Shown in pieces: positions 20,602-32,836 of a DNA stretch of 64,000 nt (position 1 is its first letter; each line of letters opens with the position of its first letter). The DNA is from Hortaea werneckii (Eukaryota; Ascomycota; Dothideomycetes; Mycosphaerellales; Teratosphaeriaceae): assembly GCA_037044905.1 (NCBI GenBank), contig JBAOKB010000074.1, positions 372,001 to 436,000 of the forward strand, given 5' to 3'. A program made the translations under genes and the position numbers. Under the pieces are notes generated by a model. The model was given only the letters and a program-made list of their open reading frames with translations, ran no database searches and was not told the origin of the DNA.

Positions 20602-22162
20602 ATGTGGAGGTTTCGCCAACAACTATTGCCTTTCCTGCCAATGCTTGCTCATGCCGCTCCAAAATCAACACAAACCTCGTACACGCCGACAAAGTCATTC
20701 GACGACCCAAGCACCACGGCTTCTGTAACTCTCGCCGCAACACTAGAAGGATGTTACAAAGTAAGGTATGTTCTGAGCAGTCCTTGGCTTGAACAACAGA
20801 GGGGGAGAGAGAGCATGGAGCGCATATCATCTCATTAACATCCTGCAGCGAAACAGTTGCAGAGAGCAATACCATCCTTAATGCGGGGCCACAATCGTAC
20901 TGTCAATGCAACGATGGCATTATGGCCGCGATCAATACGGTTGAAGAAGGTGCCACCACCTACGAAGTTTGCGCTGGTGCTCCCATGCCCACCGTCGACA
21001 GCAAACCGACACCCACTCCCTCGTGGGATACCACGACACTTCCCGACGACGACGGCGAGCATGAATTCTTCGACCTTTCTTCAATTCCAACATGTGCAAA
21101 TAACACATGGTTACCCACGGAAGACTGCATGCGAGACATTGAAGAACATGTCTCTACGCTGTCGAGAAAGAAGCTTTATTTCGGCAGTGGATGTAACAAA
21201 GAACAACAGAAGAAGCTTAAGGAAGGTGCATTTCACGCAAACACAATCTTGCAAAAAGCCAACGATTTCCCGCATGGTGCTATGTATCCTGGACCGAACA
21301 TAATGCGATATTGGTTTGGAGAAGATTACAAAAAACATGAGAAAAGAATCCATGGTATGCTCCCTATTTTGCTATATGATGCCATCCGACTCACTCACAG
21401 TATTCAGACATCGTGAAGCGTGCGCACAATTGGTACGGCAGCCGTTCCAACAACATTTGGATGCATTGCATCGACCCCAAAAAGAAGTGTCTCATCGACC
21501 CATCTGACCCCCTCTCGCGCAAAATTGGCGGGTACGCTTGGACGGATTTTGGCTGGTTCTGGAACAACCAACACGTGGCGTTGTGCGATCCTTTCTTTGC
21601 CCAAGATACTATAAACGAGAAAGTGCAATGGCTCGACCAAGAACTCAGATGGGGAATCGACAACTACATTCACTACGCTTCTGACATGGACTGGCTTCAG
21701 ACGCAAGGCTCCCTATTCCTTCATGAGATGTTCCATCTCGACTTTGTCGACAAAGCGGGTGGAGAAAAGAGCAAAGATCACGTGACAGATTGTATGACGA
21801 AAGAATCATGGGACCCTGCTAAAAGGGGTAACTACAGGGCTTACGGAGCGAAATATGTGTTTAAGCTCGCTCGTAACGTACCTGAAGAAAAGAAGCAGGG
21901 CGGCGCGTATTGGTCATCCCGCAACGCCGATTCCTATGCTCAAGCACTCAACGCTGTATTCTGGTATCGGAAGACAGGCATACTGCCGGAGTTTGAGAAC
22001 AACGACTACTTCGCCGCTGGATGGGATGACGACGCACCAGCTAACAAAACGGATGCGCCTTCGCTACCTATCATGGTCAACCTTGGCAATATGACTGGCA
22101 ATGACGACTTCTTGGGCGCTGCAGAGTCAGCCTTGGCGACTTGGGAGAGCTGGGATGGTTAG
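20602..22162 (+). CDS. Secreted M35-like zinc metallopeptidase
   Basis: Predicted 474 aa from three exons (20602-20765, 20849-21354, 21408-22162). The GTATGT donor at 20766 and the AG at 20848 give the open frame EGCYKVS-ETVAESNTILN; the second intron joins RIH-DIVKRAHNWYG. A signal peptide starts the protein (MWRFRQQLLPFLPMLAHA). The catalytic zinc motif is HEMFHLD, with the first His at about residue 329. It is followed by YRAYGAKYVFKLAR and ADSYAQALNAVFWY, a layout seen in fungal aspzincin-like (M35/lysine-specific) metallopeptidases. The classical GTxDxxYG of deuterolysin is not present in that form, so the third zinc ligand is uncertain. Several Cys pairs and N-glycosylation sites (NNT, NMT) fit secretion. 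Likely extracellular protein degradation, perhaps against a host or substrate. Confidence 0.8.
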
Positions 22163-22680
22163 ACAGCCCTGAAATGCCGCGGGTACTCGGAGAGAAAAGG
22201 TAGAACTGGGAAGGAGAACGGACATGCATCTGCCGCAAATTGGTGCTAGTGAGAAAGCACAAGTGTCATATGTAGAAGAAGCAAATCGCAAGTAGGATAG
22301 AGCCGCTGGAATAAAACCATCGGCCATGAGGAAGATCCAGTTCCTTCGATTCGCCAGAAGTGTCAGCGCATTTGAAGTATTGTGACAGAGCCTTTGAGCT
22401 AAGGCGTTGGCCTAATGTTTGGTTAGAGTTTACCCCGGATTTGACCACGCGCAGCGGCACGCGCCCGGAGCATTGGTGGACCCTCATGAGCCTCACGTCG
22501 GTCGAGACTTGTAGAGGAACGTTAGTCTCTCATGCTGATGCTATACCACTAATAATACAGTGCGCTCATGTACTCGAGCTGCGTACTACGAGGCAGGCCG
22601 GCGTGAACGTAGTCGCTACGCCACGCGACCACCATGATAGACCGCACGAGCAGCCATTGCACCTCTCACGACCTCGTCCG
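22163..22680. other. Intergenic, promoter of phosphoesterase gene
   Basis: 518 bp between two plus-strand genes. The downstream frame stays open upstream to 22360, but that part has low-quality composition and lacks homology, so I treat it as leader. Confidence 0.5.
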
Positions 22681-25113
22681 ATGATGCGTCTCTACCATGC
22701 CGCATCACAGCATTGGCGCCGATTGACACGCCGTCTCCCCATCCTCCGCCGCTTCTCCCTCGCCATCACCCTCCTCACCCTTTTATGGCTCTACACGCTG
22801 CATTGGGGGGAGCGGAGCGTCTTCGCTTCCAGCATTGAGTCTTGCCAATGGCCCACCTGGGAGAAGTGGCCCAGCACGGCAACGCCGCATCATTTGGTCT
22901 TCGTCGCCGACCCACAGCTCGTCGATCCGCACACGTATCCTGGTCGGCCATGGCCGCTGTCTTCACTGACGGAAGCGTACACAGACACGTATATGGCAAG
23001 GAACTATAGACTGATTAATGAGCGGTTGGATCCTGACAGCATCGTGTTTCTGGGCGATTTGTTCGACGGCGGGAGAGAATGGGCACCAGCAAAAGCACGA
23101 GCGGTCCGAGAATCGCAGCAGCAGAAAGAGAAAGGCAAGTCGGGCGGGTCTTCGAAACAGAGAAGAAGCGAAGGTCATGTGACTGGGCCTGAACCTGAAC
23201 TGGCAGATGAAGAAGAAGCGAACGGGTCTCACGCCAAGAGGAGCCTTAAGAGCTATAAGAAAGCCATGACCCGCCCTCACGCCCAACCCATAAGCAAAGA
23301 GGATCACTTCCTTGACGCACACGGCAACGACCTGAAGGAGTTCGTTCCAGGAGAGAACGGCAGGTGGTCAATGTGGGGCCAGCAGCAATGGGATGCCGAC
23401 TTCACTCGCTTCGGACGTATATTCTTCGATACTGATCAACTTTATCCGGGAGTGCAGCGGAACTATTTCGGAGCATGGGACGTCACACCTGACGAGTATA
23501 ATGTTGAGAATGGAGCAGAGCCCAATTTTACTCGGCAGGAGTACGCACTGTCCGGTGGCAAGCAGAGAAAAGTCATCGCCAGCTTACCAGGCAATCACGA
23601 TATAGGGCTAGGGCAAGGCGTTCAGTTGGCTATACGAGACCGGTTTGAGTCGCGGTTCGGCGAGGGCAACCGCATCGATGTCATTGGCAATCACACTTTC
23701 GTCAGCGTTGATACTCCGTCGCTGTCTGCTACCGGTCAGTACTTACGTGAAGGCGGCGAGACACATGAAGAGAAAGCCAAAGAGCTCAAGTACATTTGGA
23801 AAGCTACTATGGACTTTCTAGAGAACATTCGCGCTCCTGCTGGGAAAGCAGTGTCTACCGCTTTACATCAGTACTATCCCGATGTGCACCCAGTCACAGC
23901 CTACCCGCACACTGTTATTGATGCAAACGACCATCCAGAAACATCAACAAATCAGCATGTCTCGAGACCTCATCTACCGGTCATACTATTGAGCCACATC
24001 CCACTTTTCCGACCACCCGACTCCGAGTGCGGTCCTTTGCGCGAACGTGGCAAAGCCATTGCCATTCAAGCTGGCTATCAGTATCAGAACGTCATCACGC
24101 AAGGTCTCTCCTCCGTCGTTGTCAACCGAGTGTCTGCCGCTGGTGACATTGCTCACATCTTCTCCGGAGACGACCACGATTACTGCGATGTCAACCACCG
24201 CTACAATCTGGGCACATACTCCACGGGGCTGAAGCCTCCTGGAGGCAAGGATGGTAGTGTGCTCAGAAGCATCAGAGAGATCACAGTCAAAAGCTTCAGC
24301 TGGGCAATGGGCGTGCGAAGGCCAGGCTTCCTTCTGGTCAGTCTCTGGAACCCCGTCGACGCGGATGGTAAAACCATTGGCACACCACGCCCCACCGTGC
24401 AAACCCACCTATGTCTTCTACCGGACCAGCTAAACATCTTCATCGATTACGCTCTACTGCTCGCCCTCACCCTAGCCATCCTACTAGTCCGTGCCTTAGT
24501 CCTCGCCCTCCGGAAGAAAAGCACCACCACCGACTTCGAAAACGAAAATCAAGATGGCGTCGAGTCCTCAATCAAACTCGTCCTCCCCCGCTCCCGTCCC
24601 GAAAGCAGCACCAGCACCAGCAAATCCAACGGCTACTCCACGCCGACCCGAAAAAGTCGCCAGCGCGCCTCCTCCATCACCACCTCGTCCCAGAACACGC
24701 CCGCCAACGACTCCCTAAGCGTGCAGCGCAGCTACAACGCCCGGACCCGCTCCGTCAGCCCCGCCGCAGGCGTCTCGCCCAGTACCACCCTACCCAGTCT
24801 CGCCGAGCACACGCACGAAGGCGGGCTGGTCGAGAAAGCGGGATATTACCCGCCCGTGCGATGGAACGACCCGGGGGATATCGACAGCGACGAGGAGAAG
24901 AGCGTTGGGGTCGGGGACGGCGAGGATGATTACCGTGGTGAGAGGTTTTACGGGGTTCATAATCACGATGATAGTCAGGCGAAGTGGAAGGTTAAGAAGC
25001 GGGGTTCCCCGCCTGGATTGGGGAGGAGGATGGTGTGGGAGTTTGGGTGGAGTGTAATGTTGGTGGGTCTGCCTAGTGTGGTTTATTATGCGTGGTTGCT
25101 TCGGAATGGGTGA
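22681..25113 (+). CDS. Ted1/Cdc1-type metallophosphoesterase (GPI-anchor remodelling)
   Basis: ER membrane phosphodiesterase of the Cdc1/Ted1/PGAP5 (MPPE1) family, which removes ethanolamine phosphate side groups from GPI anchors and affects cargo exit from the ER. 810 aa, single exon, start at 22681 (MMRLYHAAS). An N-terminal membrane segment (FSLAITLLTLLWLYTLHW) precedes the calcineurin-like domain with its metal-binding motifs in order: HHLVFVADPQLVDPHTYPG, VFLGDLFDGGREW, PGNHDIGLGQG, VILLSHIPLFRP and HIFSGDDHDYC. A charged insertion (Lys/Glu-rich, residues about 135-205) separates motifs 2 and 3. A second membrane segment (IDYALLLALTLAILLVRALVLAL) and a terminal one (FGWSVMLVGLPSVVYYAWLL) flank a long Ser/Pro-rich cytosolic tail. 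All metal ligands are present. Ted1 and Cdc1 cannot be separated confidently from sequence alone. Confidence 0.88.
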   Translation: MMRLYHAASQHWRRLTRRLPILRRFSLAITLLTLLWLYTLHWGERSVFASSIESCQWPTWEKWPSTATPHHLVFVADPQLVDPHTYPGRPWPLSSLTEAYTDTYMARNYRLINERLDPDSIVFLGDLFDGGREWAPAKARAVRESQQQKEKGKSGGSSKQRRSEGHVTGPEPELADEEEANGSHAKRSLKSYKKAMTRPHAQPISKEDHFLDAHGNDLKEFVPGENGRWSMWGQQQWDADFTRFGRIFFDTDQLYPGVQRNYFGAWDVTPDEYNVENGAEPNFTRQEYALSGGKQRKVIASLPGNHDIGLGQGVQLAIRDRFESRFGEGNRIDVIGNHTFVSVDTPSLSATGQYLREGGETHEEKAKELKYIWKATMDFLENIRAPAGKAVSTALHQYYPDVHPVTAYPHTVIDANDHPETSTNQHVSRPHLPVILLSHIPLFRPPDSECGPLRERGKAIAIQAGYQYQNVITQGLSSVVVNRVSAAGDIAHIFSGDDHDYCDVNHRYNLGTYSTGLKPPGGKDGSVLRSIREITVKSFSWAMGVRRPGFLLVSLWNPVDADGKTIGTPRPTVQTHLCLLPDQLNIFIDYALLLALTLAILLVRALVLALRKKSTTTDFENENQDGVESSIKLVLPRSRPESSTSTSKSNGYSTPTRKSRQRASSITTSSQNTPANDSLSVQRSYNARTRSVSPAAGVSPSTTLPSLAEHTHEGGLVEKAGYYPPVRWNDPGDIDSDEEKSVGVGDGEDDYRGERFYGVHNHDDSQAKWKVKKRGSPPGLGRRMVWEFGWSVMLVGLPSVVYYAWLLRNG

Positions 25114-25203
25114 TGTATAGTGATTTGCGTGTTTATATGTGTTTGCTTTTTATAGCCCGTTTGCTTTTCTAAACCGGCCAAATGAAGCCTTGTTTCCTTG
25201 TTC

Positions 25204-25219
25204 TTTTTTTTTTTTTTTT
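25204..25219. repeat. Poly-T tract, 16 bp
   Basis: Run of 16 T in the 282 bp convergent gap between the phosphoesterase gene (+) and the GMC gene (-). Confidence 0.85.
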
Positions 25220-25395
25220 CCGGTTTTCTCTTTTTCTTCTTCTTTTGGTCAGCGGCAAGCAAATCCATCATCAAGCTTTTTCGATACAGCGATTTGAGTC
25301 GAAGCATCGGTCAATTATAAGAATGAAAAAGGTGGATTATGATTGATGCTATTAAGACTCTCATCTCCTCCTCAGTATCGCTGCTCTAGCACGAC

Positions 25396-27312
25396 CTACA
25401 ACTCCGCCAGAATCTCCGCCGCAATCTTCTCCGCCAGCGCATATATCGTACTCTGCGGGTGTCCCGGCGGCAGGAACGGGAACGAACTCGCATCCACCAC
25501 CCTCAGTCCCTCGGTGCCATAAACCTTACAACTCGTATCGATGACGGCCATCGGGTCGTCCTTCTTGCCCATCTTGCTCGTCCCGCTGGCGTGCCAGACC
25601 GTCATGACGGAGCCTCGAATCACATTCAGCAGGTCCTCATCGGACTGCACGTCGAAACCGGGGAAATACTCGTCTTTCTCCACCAGCGCGGGCGCCATGA
25701 ACGTCGTGTTGAAGACCTGGCGCGCGCGCTTGTAGGCTGCGATGGCGACTTGCTGGTCCGTCGGGTGGGCTAGCCAGTTGGGGTTGATCAGCGGCTTGTC
25801 CGAGGTGTCGGTCGATTTGATCGTGACGTTGCCGCGTGACAGGGGTTTGACGAGCGTGGCGAGGATGGAGCCGTACTGGTAGCCGTCCTTGGGTTGGGTG
25901 CCGGTGAGGGAGGTGAAGTTGCCGATGTAGCCGGGTGCTGAGAGGTATTCGATCTCGGGCCAGTCTTCGGGGAAGCTGTCCAGGTCGTCCTGAGCCGAAG
26001 AGGGAAAGTCAGACCGGAGCGAGTCGGGCACCTTTTCCCACCCTAGTAGATCCGAGATCGGGTTGGTGAGCATGCCCTCTTGCTTCAAGAGGAAGTCGGT
26101 GGCGTATTGTTTGGCGAGCCAGATAGGGTCGTTGACGAGACTTGTAGCTGTACGCATGTTCATTCTATAAGATGGGCCTGCCGAACGCAACTTTCATCAG
26201 CTTTGCCCGCGAGCCAAGTTTGGGATCGAGAGCAGCTTACCAAAGAACACATGATCCCACATGTTCTGACCTACGCCCTCTAACTTCGACACTGCCTCGA
26301 TACCGAACTGTTCCAACGTGCTCTCCGGCCCAACACCCGATACCATCAGCATTTGCGGGCTTTGGAACGTACCCGCTGACAGGATGACTTCCTTCTTGGC
26401 CTTGATACTATACGGCAACAGACCAATGTCCAACGGTGCCACCTTCACGCCAGTGGCCTTCTTGCCGTCGAACAGGATCTTCTTCGCCATCGTCGCGCTG
26501 AAGACATGCAGGTTCGAGCGAGACTTGGCGGCGGCGAAGAACGAGGTCTCGGAGGAGGAGCGACGCTCATCGGCGGGATTGATCGTGGAAGAGCAGTATT
26601 GCACACCTTCCAAAGTCCCGCTGTTGAAGTCCTCGGCGGTTTTGAGGCCGATCTCGTTGAAGGAGCCCTGGAGGTAGGTCGAGAATGGCGGTGCATAGTT
26701 AGAGTACGAGACCTGCAGAGGACCGGCGCCGTCTTCAAAGGCATCTGGATTGTACTTGGCAGTCCCATTTGCTGCGCGCTTCTCGCTAGGTGGCGTAAAC
26801 TCGACAGACTTCTTGAAGTATGGTTGGAGGGCGTCCCATGTGTAGCCGTCATCGCCGACCTCGTCCGCCCACTTGGCATAGGAGCCCACTGTCCCTCGCT
26901 GGTAGATCATAAAGTTCCGTGCGCTGCTGCCCCCTAAGCATTTTCCACGTGCGTAGTGCACCTCACGGTCAAGTGCGCCAGCCAGAGGTTCGGTCACGAA
27001 ACCCCAGTCAACCAAGGGGTTACTGTCCAGCGGATTGGCGCCGGTCCAGAAGACATCGCCTGCAGGAGCGGTCGAGAGAACCGGGTTCGTGATCTCGTAG
27101 TGTACGCCAGCTTCTATGACGGCGACAGTGATGTCCGAGTTGGCGGAGAGGCGGTTAGCCAATGCGAGCCCGGCTGTGCCGCCGCCAACGATGACATAGT
27201 CGAAAGTCTTGTCAAAGAGGCGCTTGTGAAGAGGTTGCTTTTGGGAATCCGCGTGGGGGAGAGCGAGCGCGGTGGCTCCGAAAAGTAATGAAAGGACGGT
27301 GCCTCGTAGCAT
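25396..27312 (-). CDS. Secreted GMC oxidoreductase (aryl-alcohol/glucose oxidase-like)
   Basis: FAD enzyme of the glucose-methanol-choline family, 617 aa from two exons (27312-26241, 26177-25396) joined as DHVFFG-PSYRMNMRTA. Start 27312 gives a signal peptide (MLRGTVLSLLFGATALALP). The dinucleotide-binding motif is VIVGGGTAGLALANRL. GMC signature 1 is GKCLGGSSARNFMIYQRG and signature 2 is GTFQSPQMLMVSGVGP. The catalytic pair sits in WHASGTSKMG and FPFLPPGHPQST, so both residues (His and His) are present, as in oxidases and dehydrogenases acting on alcohols or sugars. Members of this group make H2O2 or reduce quinones during lignocellulose breakdown, or act in secondary metabolism. The substrate cannot be named. 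Several N-glycosylation sites agree with secretion. Confidence 0.9.
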
Positions 27313-28533
27313 GCTGTGAAAGAGTGACTGGGGTGGGATAGATGGCAGAACAGTCAAAGCAAGCCACGAGCAAATGTAAACAGCAAGGAGAGAAGCGTTT
27401 AAATGATCACCTACTCCATTGAATCTACGAAGGCGATCTCTCGCGGCGGTGGCGCCTCGAAGCCGACAGCTCTACATGACGGTGCCTTGTTTTACAGGGT
27501 CGCAAGGACGCCAACCGGGGGCCCAGCGAACAGAATTTGTCCCATCGTTGCACATGCCAGATGGTGCCGGGAATCATGAAGGAACACGCTGATTTCAAAG
27601 CTTTCCTTTGGCTCCTTGAACAGATCTGCCTTTAGCCAGCGTCGCGGGAGGATCTCCGTCTAGTTCGCAATGGATTAGCCGGGGTGGTGACGTTGCTTTT
27701 CACTACGTAGGTCCTTTCAGAACACCGTCGTTGTGTAAATTTCCGATCAATGTTAATGTTGTGGCAGTAGTGCGACGCTGATGATGCATGGCCAAGTCGG
27801 CTTCTCCAGAACCATCAAGTAGGTTCAGAACAACAAAGGCGTTTGAAGTACCGAAGGCTCAGAGACATATGCGATATGCATCAATGCCGATGACAATCCG
27901 AGCTGTCAAGCTAGCGCCTTGTTCCGAGACATCATTTTACGGAGTGACATGGATCTTATCGCACGAGTCAGGCTTTCCTCGCTTCCATGTGGCGGGGGCT
28001 GTCAGAATCGTCGCAGTAGCACTAGCATTGCCGATAATAGTGAGCTGTCAAGAAGAATCGTTGTTCCCTCTTCGCACGTCCACCGCACCATGGTGTCGTA
28101 GCAAACACGTGGGAACAGTGGGGTGTTCCAATGTCTACAGGACCAGCTGAGGTGATGTTGGCGAGGCTGACTCTAGTCCAGATGGTGATGTCGCTCCCGC
28201 CTTAGTCATCCTTCACCCCTCAGGCTTAGAGCCTGTCTTCATGTTAGTGCCTAGGAAAGAAAAACAGGTCAAATAACATAATTGTCTTTCCAGGGCTTTC
28301 TTTCTTGCCATATTTTTGGACTACCGTAGATTCGCAATTGTTGAAGAGTCTCCAACTTTGCCGCCGTCTGGTCCGAACGAGAATGGTTCAAAAGACCTCA
28401 GTTGGGAAAAATGGCCCTATTCATTGATCTTTGCGCGTACAACACGTGTTGCAACTTCTCTGCCATCGTATTACAGCGTCAGAAGCAGAAACAAATGGCT
28501 GCGGAAAATCAAAAATTGCTAAATGTCCAAGTC
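27313..28533. other. Intergenic, no gene seen
   Basis: 1.22 kb containing the promoter of the minus-strand GMC gene and the 3' flank of the S9 peptidase. Short frames (27788-28150 plus, 28402-28836 plus) lack domains, and the latter lies mostly antisense to the peptidase. Confidence 0.6.
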
Positions 28534-30904
28534 TCAAGTCTCAGGCTTCCCCATACCAGGCATATTCTCCACACTCTGATCTTCCCGCCTCAATCCGCCC
28601 CAGAACTCCTCGCTCTGCGGATCCTCGTCCGTATAAGGCGGAAGTCTAACGTATTTGTTGATCCAATTCAACACGACCTTGTGCCAAGCCAGACTATTCT
28701 CTGGTTTCAAGACCCAATGGTTTTCGTCCGGAAAGCACAGAAATTCGCTCTCGACCCCTCGAGCTTGAAGGACATTGAAAGCTGCCAGGCCTTCGGAGAT
28801 TGTAAGTCGATAGTCTTTGCTGGAATGGATGACTAGCTGAGGGGTCTTCCACTCTGTAAGGTACTCGGAGGGATCCCATTTGCGCCAGTCGCTTAGAGTA
28901 GATCCTCCGAAGTTGCTGTGCCCCTGCGCAGGGACGCTAGAAGGATCTTGTTTTGCCTTGAAGCCTGGATCGTACCACGGTGTCCCCCCTAAATCGTGGA
29001 AAGGGAAGTACAGCTCCTCCGTGGCAAGGAGACCGCCGCTGAAACTGAAGATGCCATCGTGGCATACCAGCGCTCTGAACTTGCGTCCAAGGTCGTGACC
29101 TTGGATCCAATTCATCTGTGACGATTAGCGATCATGTGTCGTAAGTATCAGTGCAGCAGAAAAGGCGACGTACCATATACCCTCCATAGCTTGCACCAAG
29201 CGCCACAGCCTTCTCGTTGTCTGCCTCTGGCATGTTCTTGCCTACCCACTCAAAACACTTCACGATATCCTCGTAAGGATCACCGCCCCAGTTGCGTCTG
29301 ATGGCATCGGTAAAAGGCTGACCATAGCCCGTGCTTCCAGTAGGGTTCGGACAAATGACGATGTAGCCCTGCTCGGCGTAAACTGCTGGATTCCACCTTG
29401 TAGACCAAGAATCTGCCCAGCTTCCCTGCGGTCCTCCGTGAATGAGATATGCCACTGGATACTTCTTCGACTCATCGAAGGTGCTGGGCTTCATCACCAA
29501 TGAGTGTACTTTCTCGTTGATTTTGGGGTTGGCTGCAGGCGTCCAGATGCTGGAGACTTGGCTGGGCTTGAGACCAAACTTGGAGCCTGAGGAGGATTGA
29601 GAGTGCGACCACGTTGCCGTCGTCTGCTGTGTGGAAGCTCTGTGTTCCAGAATGGCGTAATTAGAGTTGTCGACCAAGCATGAACTGGAAACGAAGACTT
29701 TCCCATCCTTGAGCGGGTGAACGTCACTCACGGATCCCTCTTGAGTCAAAGGTGTGGTTCGTAGTCCCTTTGGAGACCCGAAGTCGATCGTGACATGGTA
29801 TAATTTGGTGTATCCCTCGTCTTCAGCCACGAGATACCAACTTCCTCCATCGGCACTGAACGTTATGCTTTGGGGACTACGATCCCAATTCGGCAGAGAA
29901 TCCGAATTGCTTGTCTCCAAGGACACCTGGCGCGCCACTAGTGATGTATGGCCGTCTCCGAGTCCACTAGGTAGCTCAAACACGGTGTTTCTGTCAGCTT
30001 CGTAACCGTTGGTCTTCATCTTCAGGAAAGCTGCTTGGCCTCCAGACGCATCTAAGACGGGGCAGCTAGCGGCGCCTTCAAAGCCAGGGGTGCTGATCTG
30101 CTTCAAGTCCATGCCATCCGCACTCGTCCAACCCTTTACTCGCATGATGTACACGTTGCACTTAGTATTCAGCGCCGGGTTGAGCTCAGGGTCCTTGGCC
30201 ACGAAAATAATGCCGCGAGGGGAGACGTCGAAACTGTCTGTGCCACCGAAAGGCGGGACGGGACACTCGAGCTTGCTGCCTTTGAGCATGTTGGTGACCT
30301 CGCTAAGGCCGTACTTTCCCGTGTCATCCTTCTTGAGCTGACCGCACCATAGACTGTTCCTTTGAGGCTCGACATAGTGGTCCCAATGTCGCACATACAG
30401 GCTGTTATACAGCCGACCGGTCGAATGAGTCTTCCGCTTTGCCTTTTCGGTGGTAAAGAGGCTACCGTCAGGACATGCTTGAGCACTGAGCACAATGGCA
30501 AATTCTTCGCCGTTCTCATCCAGAGGGGCAACTTTGAGGTCGCTCGCCGAGGCATCAATTTTCCCGGCAATGTAGTGGCTGTTGCCTAGCTCAATCTTCT
30601 GCATGCACTTGCTTATGCTTGCTACATAGACGCTAGTACTGCCATCTTCTTCTGATTGAAGGCAGACGAAAGTATCTTCGTCCAGCCAGTTGAAGTCAGA
30701 GACATCGTCGTCTTTAGCCAGCTGGTGAGAGTCGCCACTCTTGATGTCCAAGACGCGAAGCTCTATCGTCTTCTTATGAGCCTGAAAGTCATAGGTGGAG
30801 GTTGTGTACAAGACCTTGGTGCCTGATGGATTCGGTACGCCTGCGCCGCGGCGTGGCGCCGACAGCAAGACCTCAGGCGTGAATGTCATTGCACGGCGGA
30901 CCAT
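28534..30904 (-). CDS. S9 family dipeptidyl peptidase 5-like serine peptidase
   Basis: Two exons (30904-29174, 29115-28534) with a 58 bp intron give 770 aa; an in-frame Met at 30973 would add 23. The first two-thirds is a beta-propeller (repeated blocks such as SGTKVLYTTSTYDF, DVSDFNWLDEDTFVCL, AADGGSWYLVAEDEGYTKLY-type strands). The C-terminal third is the alpha/beta-hydrolase domain: YLIHGGPQGSWADSWSTRWN, nucleophile elbow GASYGGYM (Ser), then HSSKDYRL (Asp) and PDENHWV (His), completing the triad. The intron falls directly after the nucleophile. There is no convincing signal peptide in either start form, unlike the secreted DPP V allergens, so a cytosolic/S9C acylaminoacyl-peptidase-like role is equally possible. 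Such enzymes release dipeptides or blocked amino acids from peptide N-termini. Confidence 0.88.
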
Positions 30905-31465
30905 TAGTGCAGCAGCAGAATGGGTACTTTGGAGACTGGGAATGGTAAATTCAGAATAATGACAACTAGTCAATGTTGGTGGCTTTATGCGCAGATATAG
31001 CCGTCTGACCCGTGGTACAAGTACTCCGCTGGTGTCGCCAAATTAGGCAGGTGCTGAGCTAGCGTTGTGGAGACGCGGGATAGGGTACTGCAGGAACCGG
31101 ACACAAGACTATTGAACAGAAACGGCCGCGTCTTTTTCTACCTATCTACTGACGTCCAGTGGTCTCAAGTGAGCGGATGCGTAGAGAGATTGTGGTTTTG
31201 TACGGCTAGTCCGGGAAGGTAACGATACGCCGCCTTGAGCGACTTGTGACAAGTTGCCTTGCTAGGAGCTCTCGACAATGCCCACGTAGTACAATCGATA
31301 CATTGTCTATGCTCTAATGGCCTTCGTATCACAGCACTCATGTCTTCGGCGTCCTCTCAAACAACTCTTAATGTACGCATACCCGCCTTTACTCCCACTG
31401 CCTCCGCCCAGTCCACTCAACACCCGCTCATCCTGCCATGGCTGCCAAACCACTGCGGTCAACAT
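30905..31465. other. Intergenic, no gene seen
   Basis: 561 bp with the peptidase promoter and the 3' flank of the next minus-strand gene. Nothing else recognised. Confidence 0.5.
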
Positions 31466-32062
31466 CTAAAAGTCCCCTGGCACCACCGTCGGGCAAGCCG
31501 CAGGCCCAACAACCTCACCAACAGAAGTCGCGTGCGGAAAATCATAGAAAACCCTCTCCCAAAGCTTCGCAACAGCCGGCAAGTAATCCTCACAGAGCGC
31601 CACATTAAGCGCCGTCAAATCATCCTGGATCGTCGCTATATCACTTGGGTCCGCCTGAGTAATGGCGCTGAGATTCCCAGTAACCTCCCGGAATGTCGCT
31701 TTGACTGCAGCGAGGGCTTTGAGCCCGCAAGCATCGCTCGCAGGAATCAGGGCCTCGATGCCCGCCAGACGCACCGGCTCATCCCATGCGCAGCCGTTGG
31801 GGGCCGGACACGGTTTCCCTTCGGTTCCGAGGGAGAAGACTGCTTCTTGGGGATAGTTGTAAGGGGTTGAGGAATCGATGGCTTGCTGGGCGCTGTCGAT
31901 GAAGCCGTTGACGTTGATGATGTCCGTGTGCCAGCCTTGGATGTTGCAGGTGATTTGGTCTGAAGGGGCGAGTGCTGCGCATCCGTCTGCTGATGGGGGA
32001 GGGGAGGCGAGGACGGTCGAAGCCCAGATAGCAAAAGGTATGTAGGCGTTGTTGGCGCGCAT
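31466..32062 (-). CDS. Small secreted cysteine-containing protein
   Basis: Single-exon frame of 198 aa with an N-terminal signal-like segment (NNAYIPFAIWASTVLASPPP) and seven further Cys residues spread through the mature part (GCAAL, ITCNI, KPCPA, GCAWD, ACGLK, LCEDY, AACPT). The sequence is helical in tendency (ADPSDIATIQDDLTALNVAL). No catalytic motif or named domain is evident. Possible extracellular or cell-wall protein, candidate effector or surface protein. Frame, length, composition and signal peptide support a real gene; I do not recognise the family. Confidence 0.65.
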   Translation of the reverse strand: MRANNAYIPFAIWASTVLASPPPSADGCAALAPSDQITCNIQGWHTDIINVNGFIDSAQQAIDSSTPYNYPQEAVFSLGTEGKPCPAPNGCAWDEPVRLAGIEALIPASDACGLKALAAVKATFREVTGNLSAITQADPSDIATIQDDLTALNVALCEDYLPAVAKLWERVFYDFPHATSVGEVVGPAACPTVVPGDF

Positions 32063-32836
32063 GACTGTAGAAGCCTTGAAGTTTGGGCGATGGCTGTGTG
32101 CAATGATTTTGAAAGTCTGGATGTCTTTGCGATTGGCTGTCTTGCAAGATTGAAGAGGTGCTTCAGGGTGACGACAGAAATTCGTCGAGCGAGAGGAAAG
32201 GGCATCTCTTATACATCGTCAGGATAGGTCGGTCGAAGCACGGTATGTGTCCCCATCACTCATGCTGATACCAGATATAGCAGCTTCGTACTCTACGATA
32301 CTACCATTACCTGCTATTCAGTAAGCGTCCCGAGAGGCTTTCTCGGATTCTCAGACAGTGGATGCGGGTGATGATTGGAAATTCAGGCACATCCAGGGTA
32401 CCTGCATCCGTAAAGCTGACAACATGTGCGTGCTTGGCAGTGTAAGAAGCAATGCGCTTAGGGCGAAGCCCGTCTGACTGCAGCAGCGTGCATCCCGCAC
32501 CTCCCGCATATCTTCCGGGCGCCACACAACTAGAGCACACGATACGAGTGTCAGCGTGCTGCATAAAATGGAGAACTAATCTTTCGGCACACCCGTGGCA
32601 GGTTCATGAGAAGGTAAATGATCTGGATTGCCATGGCTAGCATAGCCACTTGCTATTTTTGACCAACGGCAGTAGATAATATATTGCGAGCAATTCGCCC
32701 GACCTGATCTATGGCACATGACAGTATCTTGGTCGTAATCGTTCAGACATTTGACAAAATGTCGATCCGTCCCGGATGAACGCCGCAACGCCTCGCTAAG
32801 CAACACTTCTTAGCCTGTACACAGAATTAGCACAAG
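32063..32836. other. Intergenic, no gene seen
   Basis: 774 bp upstream of the small secreted protein gene and downstream of Dsc4. Short frames only. Confidence 0.5.

Noticed and set aside
22330..22420. tRNA-like A-box (TTAGCTCAAAGG on minus) with weak B-box
   Set aside because: Stems do not pair and the B-box deviates from GGTTCGANNCC.
22360..22680. 107-codon N-terminal extension of the phosphoesterase
   Set aside because: No homology or signal; the Met at 22681 directly precedes the expected membrane segment.
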